DNA of 64,000 nucleotides. Source: Methylomicrobium agile. Its GTDB lineage: Bacteria > Pseudomonadota > Gammaproteobacteria > Methylococcales > Methylomonadaceae. The stretch covers positions 1-64,000 of the forward strand of contig NZ_JPOJ01000004.1 of NCBI RefSeq assembly GCF_000733855.1, read 5' to 3'. This document shows, one piece after another, positions 11,132 through 19,619 of the stretch. Position 1 is the first letter of the stretch, and each line of letters opens with the position of its first letter. The notes under the pieces are model-generated. The model saw only the letters and a program-made list of their open reading frames with translations, made no database searches and was not told where the DNA came from. The position numbers and the translations under genes are program-made.

Positions 11132-12217
11132 ATGAGCTCCTCAAACACCCCTCCAGCGGTTGCCCAGGGCCTGGCTCCGCTTTTTAACGATATCGCCGCC
11201 ATTATCCAGCAATCCCGGCAGCAGGTGCAGCTGGCCGTGAACAGTGCGATGGTACAGTGTTACTGGCACATCGGCCGGCTCATTGTCGAACATGAACAGC
11301 AGGGGCAAGCCCGTGCGGCCTATGGCAAACACCAACTGGAGGCTCTGTCGGAACAATTGACAACGGAATTCGGCAAGGGGTTTGATGCCAGCAATCTGCG
11401 CAATATGCGCCGCTTTTACTTGATGTTTCCGATTCGGGAGACGGTGTCTCTCAAATTGAGTTGGTCGCATTACAATGTCTTGGCGCGCGTCGAAAACGCC
11501 AACGCCAGAAATTGGTATCAACAGGAAGCGATTCAACAGCACTGGAGTGTACGCGCACTGGATCGGCAAATCAGCAAGCTCTATTACGAACGCCTGCTGT
11601 CCAGCCAGGACAAAGCGGCGGTTCAGGCCGAAGCGGAACAAAAAATCACCGAGACGGAACCACTGGCGTTATCCGCCAAGGATTATCTCCGCGATCCTTA
11701 TATCCTCGACTTCCTGAACCTGCCCAGCCAGCGGCTTTTGGAATCCGATCTGGAACAAGGCCTACTCGACAACCTGCAGGCGTTTTTGCTGGAACTGGGT
11801 AAAGGCTTCGCGTTGGTGGGCCGGCAGCAGCGTATACGGACCGAAGACCAGGACTTTTATATCGACCTGGTGTTCTATCACTTCAAACTGAAATGTTTTT
11901 TACTGATCGATCTGAAGCTCGGCAAACTGACCCACCAGGATGTCGGCCAGATGGACAGCTATGTACGCATTTACGACCAACAGCAACGGGCGGCTGACGA
12001 TAATCCCACGATCGGCCTGATTCTGTGCAGCCAGAAAAGCGAAGCGGTGGTGAAATATTCGGTGCTGACCGATAGCGAGCAGCTGTTTGCGGCCAAATAT
12101 TTGCCTTACCTGCCGAGCGAAGCAGAGCTGAAACGTGAACTGGAACTGGAACGGCTTAAAGTGCAAGCGCAATTGCTGAGTAGAGCGGATGAGGCAAAAC
12201 AAGGCCATATGGAATAG
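11132..12217 (+). CDS. YhcG-type PD-(D/E)XK nuclease family protein (DUF1016)
   Basis: 361 residues with the two-part DUF1016 layout: an N-terminal helical domain (VNSAMVQCYWHIGRLIVEHEQQG...FSASNLRNMRRFY-like region) and a C-terminal PD-(D/E)XK fold (EDQDFYIDLVFYHFKLKCFLLIDLKLGKL; D and DLK are the likely catalytic D and D-x-K). Such genes are frequent on plasmids and next to restriction systems. A nuclease role follows from the fold and is not shown. The gene ends 47 bp before an IS4-family insertion. Confidence 0.9.
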   Translation: MSSSNTPPAVAQGLAPLFNDIAAIIQQSRQQVQLAVNSAMVQCYWHIGRLIVEHEQQGQARAAYGKHQLEALSEQLTTEFGKGFDASNLRNMRRFYLMFPIRETVSLKLSWSHYNVLARVENANARNWYQQEAIQQHWSVRALDRQISKLYYERLLSSQDKAAVQAEAEQKITETEPLALSAKDYLRDPYILDFLNLPSQRLLESDLEQGLLDNLQAFLLELGKGFALVGRQQRIRTEDQDFYIDLVFYHFKLKCFLLIDLKLGKLTHQDVGQMDSYVRIYDQQQRAADDNPTIGLILCSQKSEAVVKYSVLTDSEQLFAAKYLPYLPSEAELKRELELERLKVQAQLLSRADEAKQGHME

Positions 12218-12264
12218 TTCAGAAAGAGTATCTTGATAAAAGGGAAGAGGCGCCGGCCAAAGGC

Positions 12265-13644
12265 CAATGCCGTTAAGTTAAGCAACTTGTGGTATAATGT
12301 TTCTATTAACTTACTGAAATTACAGGACAAATAATGAAGCCGACTTAGCAGTATCCATGCCAGCATTCTCGCCCATCTTTCAAAACTTCTGCATTCGCCC
12401 GATTTTATCGCTGCCCATCGTACACACGATAAAGCTTTCATCCGGCAACGCGTTCTTACTTTTCCGGTTCTCGTTTCTTTTTTATTGTGCGCCTTCAAGG
12501 GCAGCTTGCAAAGCTTGCTGGACGACCTATTCGCCACCCTGGACAGAGGCTCGCTACGCGCCGTGAGCAAAAGCGCCGTTTCCCAAGCCCGGCAAAAACT
12601 CAAAGCCACGGCCTTCGAAGCGCTCAACGATAGCCTGGTCGGCTTGCTCAATGAGCTTCTGCCCGAACCGCGTTGGCGTGGCTTGCGTTTGATCGCCACC
12701 GATTCGACCACCTTACGCCTGCCGCCATGGCTGGAAAATCAGGCCGAATTCGGCGTTCAGACCGATAGCGCCGGTCAACCTTATGTCTTGGCGCGCACCT
12801 TGGGGCTGTTCGCCTGCGCTTCAAAGCTCATGCTCAAAACCGCGATTGGCCGTTTCGAGGATGCCGAGCGGGCATTATTGGTTTCCCTGCTGCCGCACCT
12901 GGGTCGCGACGATCTTTTGATCATGGACCGCGGCTTTCCGGCGGTGTGGCTGTTCACTTTGTTGCAACAACGCGGTTTGCCCTTTCTGGCCCGCATGGAC
13001 GGCAATCAATGGCCTGCCGTTGAACGCTTCCTGCGCTCCGATCTTGCCGAAACGGTGATCAAACAAACCGTATCCGCTCATGCCCGCCGGCAAGCCCAAG
13101 CCGTCGGTATGACGCTGGTCGATAACACGGTCTCCTTGCGGCTGATCAAAGTGGTCTTGTCCACCGGTCAAATTGAAGTCCTCGCCACCTCGCTCCTCGA
13201 CGCCCAAGCCTATCCGGCTGAAGCCTTCGCCGAGCTGTATCATGCCCGCTGGCATATCGAAGAAGCTTTCAAGGTTCTCAAACATCGGCTTTACCTGGAA
13301 CAATTCACCGGCGAATTGCCCGAATCCATACGCCAGGACATTCATGCCAAAATCTTCACCGTCAATCTGGCCGAAGCCCTGGCGCGGGAAGCTTACGACT
13401 CCTTGCCGGAAGATAAAGCCGCGCGCTATTTCCCCAACGTCAGCTATATCCTCCAGTCCCTGAAAACGCGTCTCTTCGCTTGGCTGATACAACGCGTGCC
13501 GCACGATCAGGTGCTAGAATTGATCGCCCTCTATGCCCGAACACTGGAGCGGAAACGTCCCGATCGGAAAGCGCCCAGACCCAAAAACCGTATCACTCCA
13601 AAGCCCAGAAGGCAGTACCGGTGAAGCTTAACTTAACGGCATTG
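12265..13644 (+). mobile_element. IS4-family insertion sequence, copy 1
   Basis: 1380-bp element with inverted ends CAATGCCGTTAAGTTAAGC / GCTTAACTTAACGGCATTG and a 10-bp target duplication GGCCAAAGGC (12255-12264, 13645-13654). A second copy of the same length, and identical wherever compared by eye, is at 40516-41895, so it has transposed recently. Here it lands just after the YhcG-type gene without hitting a recognisable ORF. Confidence 0.95.
12485..13624 (+). CDS. IS4-family transposase, copy 1
   Basis: 379 codons counted from a TTG. DDE residues are visible in ATDSTTLRLP, LLIMDRGFPAVW and the IS4 signature Y-x2-R-x3-E-x6-K (YHARWHIEEAFKVLKHRL). The same frame is open upstream to 12338 and encodes a typical IS4 N-terminal helix region (HASILAHLSKLLHS...RQRVLTFPVLVSFLL), so the true protein is probably about 425 residues. 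No ATG or GTG is available there. The ATG at 12334 is one base out of frame, so translation may need a rare start or frameshifting. Confidence 0.9.
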   Translation: MCAFKGSLQSLLDDLFATLDRGSLRAVSKSAVSQARQKLKATAFEALNDSLVGLLNELLPEPRWRGLRLIATDSTTLRLPPWLENQAEFGVQTDSAGQPYVLARTLGLFACASKLMLKTAIGRFEDAERALLVSLLPHLGRDDLLIMDRGFPAVWLFTLLQQRGLPFLARMDGNQWPAVERFLRSDLAETVIKQTVSAHARRQAQAVGMTLVDNTVSLRLIKVVLSTGQIEVLATSLLDAQAYPAEAFAELYHARWHIEEAFKVLKHRLYLEQFTGELPESIRQDIHAKIFTVNLAEALAREAYDSLPEDKAARYFPNVSYILQSLKTRLFAWLIQRVPHDQVLELIALYARTLERKRPDRKAPRPKNRITPKPRRQYR

Positions 13645-13906
13645 GGCCAAAGGCTACGCGACGTCAAACAGGAAAAAGGATATGAGCTCAAAATCCATAG
13701 TCCGAAAAATCAGCCATTAGTAATGGATAGATTTTATTGGCGTTGACAGGCAAAAGTCGACCCATTGCGGTCTATCGTCCAATCTGATTCAATAGTGTCG
13801 ATTTGATCCTTAGCAGCCATTGTTGCAATCACAGATGATATACAGAAACCCTTTATTACTAGACGCCCCAAGAACCGCGCGTATTGACTGAAGAAAGGAT
13901 CGAATT

Positions 13907-16099
13907 TTGCCAGTCTTCCTGAACGTATTCCCTCTAAAAATCCCCGAAGTAGAGCTTGAAGCTCGTCAAGTCCCCTATGACAAGGAGACGCTGGACGGCT
14001 TTCGCGAGAAGCACGGATCGACGCACTCATTCCGCCGGCAGGGCGACAACATTCTGATCTTCTCGGGGGACGGCACATTCCCCACATCTGGCACACCGCA
14101 CACAATCGCGCTCAAGGATAACTTAGGCATCTTCTGCTCGCTGGTCAAGGACGGATTGACACGGCATCTTGCTGGACTGGGCCGTAACCCGTCCGGCTTC
14201 AATCCCATCGAGCTGGTGAGCACCAAGCCGGAAGACAATCTTCTGGTCCCGATTCTTGGAGATGCGTACCCGTTTAAGGTCTGCGCTAAATACTCAATCG
14301 ACACCCGCACTGTTCAAGGTCATCCATGCCTCGTCATTGACTGCACAACGCGCCGGGTAATCAAAGAGAACGGCCTATTCTTCCTTAACGCCGGCTTCGA
14401 TCTTGTAGGCCGATACGTCGTTACCGAGCAGGACGACGGATACAAAAAGCTTCTGGGATCAGTGAGCGCCAGTAAGGGTGAAACGCTCTATGTCACGCGG
14501 CCTGACGGGCAGGCCGTGCAGGTCGATGCGAAAGACGTTTATCTTGAGGCTAGCCGGACGAATTTCGATGATTACATTCTGTATACTCACGGCGCGAAGA
14601 AGGATGCAATCGTCGAACGCATCGGGCAATCCGTTTCCATATTCAATGGCGGCGAGATCAAGAAGGACCGAATTGATACGCTTAAGAAGTACATACAGTC
14701 GAAGACCATTCCGCTAATCGACGGAGGGCGCATCGAGATCGAGGACTCACCAGACATCCAGAAGATCTGCGGACAGATGCAGAAGCCGGTGTTTATCTTC
14801 AACGACAACGGTGAGAAGGATTGGGCCGAGAAGGGCCTGACTCAGTACGGCCCCTATACGAAGCGTACCTTCGACAGGAACGATCCGTCGATCTGCGTGA
14901 TCTGCGCCCAGCACGACAAGGGGCGCGTCGAGCAGTTCGTCCGAAAGCTTCTGAAAGGCATTTCGAACAGCAAGTATTTCAGCAGCGGCCTTGAAGGAAA
15001 GTTCGTGCTCGGAACCAGCCACGTCGAAGTGTTCGCGACGGCCACCGACAGCGTGGACGCATACAAGAATGCCATCCAGGCCGCTATCCGGAAGAAGGCG
15101 GATGACGGCGGGCGCTGGGACTTGGCACTCGTTCAGGTCCGACAGTCCTTCAAGAAGCTCCAGGTCACGGAGAATCCATACTATCTCGGCAAGAGCCTTT
15201 TCTTCCTGCATCAGATTCCGGTGCAAGATTTCACGATAGAGCTTCTTGCGCAATCCGATTATTCGCTCGGGTATTCGCTCAACAATATGGCGCTGGCCTG
15301 CTACGCGAAGATGGGCGGCGTCCCTTGGCTTCTCAAATCCTCGCCGACTCTCTCGCACGAACTCGTGATTGGCATCGGCAGCGCGAATATCGGGCAGGAA
15401 CGCGGTGCCGACAATCAGCGGATTATGGGCATCACCACCGTCTTCTCCGGAGACGGCAGCTACATTGTTTCGAATACCTCGAAGGCGGTCGTGCCGGAAG
15501 CCTACTGCGAAGCGTTGACCGCTGTGCTCGGAGAGACGATAGAAAAGATTCAGAAGCGGATGAACTGGCAGAAAGGCGACACGATCCGCCTGATCTTTCA
15601 TGCGCAGGTCAAGAAGTTCAACAAGGAAGAGATCGAAGGCGTCCGCGCCGTGATCGACAAGTACCGTGAATATCAGATCGAGTTCGCCTTCCTGAAAATC
15701 TCAGAGGATCATGGCCTGCATATGTTCGATTGCGCGACGGCCGGCGTACAGAAGGGACGGCTGGCTCCACTACGAGGGAAGACGTTCAAGCTTTCCAAGC
15801 ACGAAATGCTTGTCTACCTGATCGGCCAGCGCGAATTGCGGCAAGACACAGACGGACATCCGCGCGGCGTGATCCTTGATGTTCACAAGGACTCGACCTT
15901 CAAGGACATCACGTACCTGAGCGCCCAGCTTTACAGCTTCGCTTCGCATTCCTGGCGCAGCTACTTTCCCAATCCGATGCCGGTGACTATCAGCTATTCC
16001 GATCTAATCGCCCGGAATCTCGGATGGCTGAACCAGCTTCCGGGCTGGAACGACTCGGTGATGATCGGGAAGATCGGGCAATCCCAATGGTTCCTGTAG
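13907..16099 (+). CDS. ago: Long prokaryotic Argonaute, catalytically inactive (long-B type)
   Basis: 730 residues with PAZ-like, MID and PIWI regions. The MID domain shows NPYYLGKSLFFLHQIPVQ (about 422-439). The PIWI domain begins at ELVIGIGSANIGQ (485-497) and ends with VTISYSDLIARNLGWL and a C-terminal WFL. The DEDX tetrad is broken: the first Asp is G491 (IGIGS) and the third position reads Q567 (IFHAQ). Only D699 near the end fits. It should therefore bind guide and target but not cut. Long-B Argonautes use guide-directed recognition of invading DNA to switch on a partner effector. TTG start at 13907 with AAAGGA about 10 bp upstream. The next gene overlaps by 13 bp. Confidence 0.92.
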   Translation: MPVFLNVFPLKIPEVELEARQVPYDKETLDGFREKHGSTHSFRRQGDNILIFSGDGTFPTSGTPHTIALKDNLGIFCSLVKDGLTRHLAGLGRNPSGFNPIELVSTKPEDNLLVPILGDAYPFKVCAKYSIDTRTVQGHPCLVIDCTTRRVIKENGLFFLNAGFDLVGRYVVTEQDDGYKKLLGSVSASKGETLYVTRPDGQAVQVDAKDVYLEASRTNFDDYILYTHGAKKDAIVERIGQSVSIFNGGEIKKDRIDTLKKYIQSKTIPLIDGGRIEIEDSPDIQKICGQMQKPVFIFNDNGEKDWAEKGLTQYGPYTKRTFDRNDPSICVICAQHDKGRVEQFVRKLLKGISNSKYFSSGLEGKFVLGTSHVEVFATATDSVDAYKNAIQAAIRKKADDGGRWDLALVQVRQSFKKLQVTENPYYLGKSLFFLHQIPVQDFTIELLAQSDYSLGYSLNNMALACYAKMGGVPWLLKSSPTLSHELVIGIGSANIGQERGADNQRIMGITTVFSGDGSYIVSNTSKAVVPEAYCEALTAVLGETIEKIQKRMNWQKGDTIRLIFHAQVKKFNKEEIEGVRAVIDKYREYQIEFAFLKISEDHGLHMFDCATAGVQKGRLAPLRGKTFKLSKHEMLVYLIGQRELRQDTDGHPRGVILDVHKDSTFKDITYLSAQLYSFASHSWRSYFPNPMPVTISYSDLIARNLGWLNQLPGWNDSVMIGKIGQSQWFL

Positions 16100-17241
16100 A
16101 AAAGGAAAACGCGTACCAGTTGCGCGAGTATCTGCACCGAAAGATGAGCGAGCGCGCACACGCCGACCCTTTCAAATCCTCCTTTCTGCATTTTCTGGGG
16201 CTGTCGAAGGACGGGACACCGTCCTTCGATTTTGCGACGATCTCCTTGTATCAGCGGTGCGCGATTGCGGGCCTCGGCGTACTGGACGAAGCCGTTTCAA
16301 GTTTGGATGTCTCTCGCCTACTCGGCCAGGCCGCCAAGATCGACTCCACGCCGCGCCCGTGGGTCTCCGACATGTTCGGCGTCATGGCTGTGAAATGGCT
16401 GACCGAGCAGATGAACGACGCACGCATCGCCCAGGAGTTCGAGAACTGGATTTCAGGGTTTCTAGCTCAGCAGGTCAGCGGTGACCATCTCAATCTCTTA
16501 GAGAAAGATATAGCTGCGTATGTCCGCAGCAGCGACTCCGCCGTCTATACCAGTGCTTGCGTGCCTCTCTTTCTTCACTATCGAAAGATACAGCGAATCG
16601 ACGATCATCAGATTCGCCTTTCCCTGATCAGCCGCTTCATGGCTGAGTTCCGGGCGCAGGCGCAAGAAAACGCTTCGACGGCGCTGTTGAGCCTGATGGT
16701 TTACGTCTTCGATCAGGTCAATCAGGACGTGGCCGTGGTGCCGCCAAAAGGCTGGAGCCTCGACGACCTTCTGGGATTTCTGGAGCATATCACCGTCGGC
16801 CTCAAGCGGTGGACATGGGAAGACGCGGGGCGCACGCGAGGTGCGGAACCTGTCAAGTGGCTGATAGAAAACGAATACCACGTTCAGAACATTCTCTATG
16901 TCCTACTCGCGCCGATCTTCAACGACATCGCGGACGAAGTTAACCTACAGCCCGTCGGGCAGAAGAATCCACGCATTGATCTCTACCTGCCGTCGCTGCA
17001 TACGATCATTGAGGTCAAATACCGGAAAGACGTGAAGAAGTCCTTCCCGACGCTCATTGGCGAGATCGCCGAAGATGCGTCTCTCTATCGCGCCGACACG
17101 AAATACAAGGACGCGCAGATCGTCAGCTTCCTGTGGGATTGCACGCGTTCGACGCAGGAGCACGCGAAGTTCAAGGAAGGCGTCTTGAAGATTAACGGGA
17201 TCAACGGATGTGTCGTGATCAGCGCGCCATCGACAATATAG
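16087..17241 (+). CDS. Argonaute-associated PD-(D/E)XK nuclease effector
   Basis: 384 residues from the ATG at 16087, which overlaps the Argonaute stop by 13 bp and so is translationally coupled. The first 280 or so residues are helical with no domain I recognise. The C-terminal PD-(D/E)XK core has D298 (NPRIDLYLP), E309 and K311 (IIEVKYRK). This matches the nuclease partners described for long-B pAgo systems, where Argonaute activation releases indiscriminate DNA degradation and abortive infection. The pairing and motif are seen. The activation mechanism is inferred from those systems. An upstream in-frame start at 16024 is possible but lies deeper inside ago. Confidence 0.88.
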   Translation: MVPVEKENAYQLREYLHRKMSERAHADPFKSSFLHFLGLSKDGTPSFDFATISLYQRCAIAGLGVLDEAVSSLDVSRLLGQAAKIDSTPRPWVSDMFGVMAVKWLTEQMNDARIAQEFENWISGFLAQQVSGDHLNLLEKDIAAYVRSSDSAVYTSACVPLFLHYRKIQRIDDHQIRLSLISRFMAEFRAQAQENASTALLSLMVYVFDQVNQDVAVVPPKGWSLDDLLGFLEHITVGLKRWTWEDAGRTRGAEPVKWLIENEYHVQNILYVLLAPIFNDIADEVNLQPVGQKNPRIDLYLPSLHTIIEVKYRKDVKKSFPTLIGEIAEDASLYRADTKYKDAQIVSFLWDCTRSTQEHAKFKEGVLKINGINGCVVISAPSTI

Positions 17242-17253
17242 CCAGATAAAGCT

Positions 17254-17856
17254 TCAAAACTGATTTTCGCAAGGTATCCCATCCCTATCGCCATCCATCT
17301 TCGTGCCGGGGCAGTTATCCAAGTAGAATTCGGCTTCTTCCAAGGAGGTCATCTGTGAACAATAGACTTTGCCTTGGCATTGGAAGTGTGGTTCGGCTAT
17401 CTCCGGTTCCACTACTGACTGGGCCGTTGATTTGTCGACGATTTGAGCATGGCGATGTCCATACGTGTCGTAAACGTAAACCCCGCCACCGATCAGCAAC
17501 ACAAACAGAAACGGTAGGCTGCCCCATCGCTTTTGTGACCGAACAATTCTTTGTTTCGTTTCTTGATGTCGCCTACCGTATGGGGCGGGTCCTGATGGCG
17601 ATGGACGTCTTCTCACTAAAGGTTCCAGCATCAGCTGTTTGGGTACCCCTTCGATGCGGGCGTGAATAGCGCGGAGTTTGCCGCTGGCATCGGCTTCTGT
17701 CTGATAATGGAGAATATCACCCACCACCGGAGGGCGGCTCATCCCTTGCAAGGCGGAAATATGGATGAAGATGTCGTTGCCGCCGGTGTTGGGTTGGATG
17801 AATCCGAAACCTTTGTCGTCGATCCATCGAACCAGTTTGCCAGTTTCTGTTTGCAT
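17254..17856 (-). CDS. Cold-shock domain, membrane and Excalibur domain protein
   Basis: 200 residues from the ATG at 17856. Residues 1-65 or so are a cold-shock domain (GKLVRWIDDKGFGFIQP, then DIFIHISAL) of the RNP1/RNP2 type. A basic linker follows, then one membrane segment (LPFLFVLLIGGGVYVYDTY) and a C-terminal Excalibur calcium-binding motif (AEFYLDNCPG...MDGDRDGIPCENQ). This layout predicts a cytoplasmic nucleic-acid-binding domain tethered to the membrane with an outer calcium-binding tail. Convergent with the Argonaute operon, 12 bp between stops. Role unknown. Confidence 0.85.
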   Translation of the reverse strand: MQTETGKLVRWIDDKGFGFIQPNTGGNDIFIHISALQGMSRPPVVGDILHYQTEADASGKLRAIHARIEGVPKQLMLEPLVRRRPSPSGPAPYGRRHQETKQRIVRSQKRWGSLPFLFVLLIGGGVYVYDTYGHRHAQIVDKSTAQSVVEPEIAEPHFQCQGKVYCSQMTSLEEAEFYLDNCPGTKMDGDRDGIPCENQF

Positions 17857-18291
17857 AAGGGGGCGTTGCCGAGGTTGGTATTGATCCGTAAGTATAGGCG
17901 GTATCGACTGGATGAAAAGCTCCGTCAAGAGCCGACTCGAATGCCTATTTCTTGGTCAACTTAAGCCTGCGCCCCGAAAACCTGGATTTAAGAGACCCGG
18001 CAGGCATGATAGCCGAACGGGATCTACATTCTGAGGTCAAGAAAACCTTGAGCGAATAATACGCCCAAGAAGCTCACGCGGCCGGCGGCATTGTGGCCTG
18101 ACCGACATAGGAAGGTTTTGAATACCAAGGCTTTTGAAGATTGTGCCAAAAACAATTTCCACTATTTTAGAAATAAGCACTACCAATCAATATTGATTAG
18201 TAATGATTTAAGCTGCTCTATTCTGGTTTAGTACTATAATAGTGCTCGCATAGCATAAATCCCATTTAAATTCAGCACCGAGTGAAAAACG
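17857..18291. other. Intergenic region upstream of the DISARM operon
   Basis: Holds the divergent control regions of the cold-shock protein gene and the HTH gene. The left half has no gene I can support. The right half (from about 18150) turns AT-rich and carries two palindromes listed separately. Confidence 0.5.
18181..18202. promoter_or_regulatory. Palindromic operator candidate before the DISARM HTH gene
   Basis: A perfect 14-bp palindrome AATCAATATTGATT (18185-18198) extends to 22 bp with one mismatched pair. A second palindrome, ACTATAATAGT, is at 18233-18243 and contains TATAAT. Both lie 50-110 bp before the HTH gene that heads the operon, so they are likely operators and a promoter for it. 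Confidence 0.45.
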
Positions 18292-18507
18292 ATGGAAGAC
18301 AGATGGTTATCCGTGGAAGAAATTTGTGATTACCTCGGTGTAAAACGGGACGCGGTTTACAAGTGGATCAACGACAAATCGATGCCCGCTCATCGCGTGG
18401 GACGTTTGTGGAAATTCAAGAAAGAAGCGGTCGATGCCTGGATCGAAGGAGGCGGTGCGTCCGGTGACACTCCCAAAGAAAACGTAGGTAGGGATTCGAA
18501 AAAATGA
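18292..18507 (+). CDS. Small HTH (excisionase/MerR-like) protein heading the DISARM operon
   Basis: 71 residues with a winged-helix excisionase-type motif: WLSVEEICDYLGVKRDAVYKWI, then MPAHRVGRLWKFKKEAVDAWI. Such proteins (helix_turn_helix 17 type) are common next to restriction-modification genes and act as DNA-binding regulators. The stop overlaps the methyltransferase start (ATGA), so it is the first gene of the operon. It probably sets the methylation-before-restriction order through the palindromes just upstream. Confidence 0.85.
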   Translation: MEDRWLSVEEICDYLGVKRDAVYKWINDKSMPAHRVGRLWKFKKEAVDAWIEGGGASGDTPKENVGRDSKK

Positions 18508-19619
18508 AAAAGGAGTCATTATCGAAAATCGCAACGACGCAAGGAAGGAAAGTCTATGCCATCGATTTGTTCTGCGGCGCTGGTGGATTGACGCATGGTC
18601 TCGCGAAGTCTGGCATAGAAGTTCGGCTTGGTGTGGACATCGATCCGGCTTGTGAATACCCCTATGTCGCCAACAACAACGCCAGGTTCCTGCTAAAATC
18701 GGTGGAAGAGCTGGAAGCCAGCGAATTGGTGTGTCACTACCGAAAGAACGGCATCAAACTACTGGCTGGTTGCGCTCCGTGCCAGACCTTTTCCACCTAC
18801 AATCAGAAAGCGACGGAATTCGATAAACGTTGGTGGCTTCTGCTTCAGTTTTCGAGACTCGTAAATGAGCTCTCTCCGGATCTGGTGACTATGGAGAACG
18901 TTCCACGATTGATCGAACAGAACGTTTTCGACGAATTCGTAGCCAACCTTGAAGACAACGGATACTCGGTTGCGTATCAGGTCGTTAATTGCGCCGAATA
19001 CGGTGTTCCTCAACAGCGCAACCGTTTGGTTCTACTGGCATCCAAGCTCGGACCTATCACGCTTCTATCCCCGCAGAAATTTGGCAAGAGGCCGAAAACC
19101 GTCAAAGAGGCAATTGGAAATCTACCTCCTATAGAAGCAGGAACGAGTCATCCGAAAGATCCTTTACATCAGTGTGCGACTCTTTCGGAAATAAATATGC
19201 GCAGAATCAAAGTTTCTAAGCCAGGGGGAACTTGGAGAGATTGGCCAGAAGATTTAGTGGCCGACTGCCATAAGAAAATATCGGGGAAAACATACCCAAG
19301 CGTTTATGGTCGTATGACATGGAATGATCCCGCACCCACGATGACGACCCAGTTCTTCGGGTTCGGCAATGGCCGCTTTGGGCACCCGGAGCAAAACAGG
19401 GCGATTTCACTTAGAGAAGGCGCGATCCTGCAAAGTTTTCCAAAGAGTTACAAGTTTGTTCGACCTGGTGAACAGGTATGTTACAAATCCATAGGAAGAT
19501 TGATCGGAAATGCCGTTCCTGTCACGCTCGGAGAGGTCATCGGAGCCAGCTTGTTGTCGCATGTTTCCGCAGTAACCAAAAGAGCGTATCGGTCAAGACT
19601 GAAGAGTTGGTCACAATGA
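18504..19619 (+). CDS. DNA (cytosine-5) methyltransferase, DrmMII-like
   Basis: 371 residues with the C5-methyltransferase motifs in order: I (AIDLFCGAGGLTHGL, about 19-33), IV with the catalytic Cys (GCAPCQTFSTYNQ, about 89-101), VI (MENVPRLIE), VIII (PQQRNRLVLLAS), target-recognition region about 190-250, IX (SVYGRMTWNDPAPTMTT) and X (IGNAVPVTLGEVIGASL). It would methylate host DNA so that the DISARM machinery spares it. The sequence recognised is not deducible. In class 2 DISARM the modification enzyme is a C5 enzyme, so its presence beside an adenine enzyme here is unusual. Vsr at the operon end fits a C5 enzyme. Confidence 0.93.
   Translation: MKKESLSKIATTQGRKVYAIDLFCGAGGLTHGLAKSGIEVRLGVDIDPACEYPYVANNNARFLLKSVEELEASELVCHYRKNGIKLLAGCAPCQTFSTYNQKATEFDKRWWLLLQFSRLVNELSPDLVTMENVPRLIEQNVFDEFVANLEDNGYSVAYQVVNCAEYGVPQQRNRLVLLASKLGPITLLSPQKFGKRPKTVKEAIGNLPPIEAGTSHPKDPLHQCATLSEINMRRIKVSKPGGTWRDWPEDLVADCHKKISGKTYPSVYGRMTWNDPAPTMTTQFFGFGNGRFGHPEQNRAISLREGAILQSFPKSYKFVRPGEQVCYKSIGRLIGNAVPVTLGEVIGASLLSHVSAVTKRAYRSRLKSWSQ

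Noticed and set aside
12875-13504. 209-codon ORF antisense to the IS4 transposase, also at 41126-41755
   Set aside because: Mirror of the transposase reading frame in GC-rich DNA, repeated only because the IS is repeated.
13734-14105. 123-codon minus-strand ORF at the Argonaute start
   Set aside because: Most of it lies antisense inside the Argonaute gene; the part outside has no recognisable domain or start signal.
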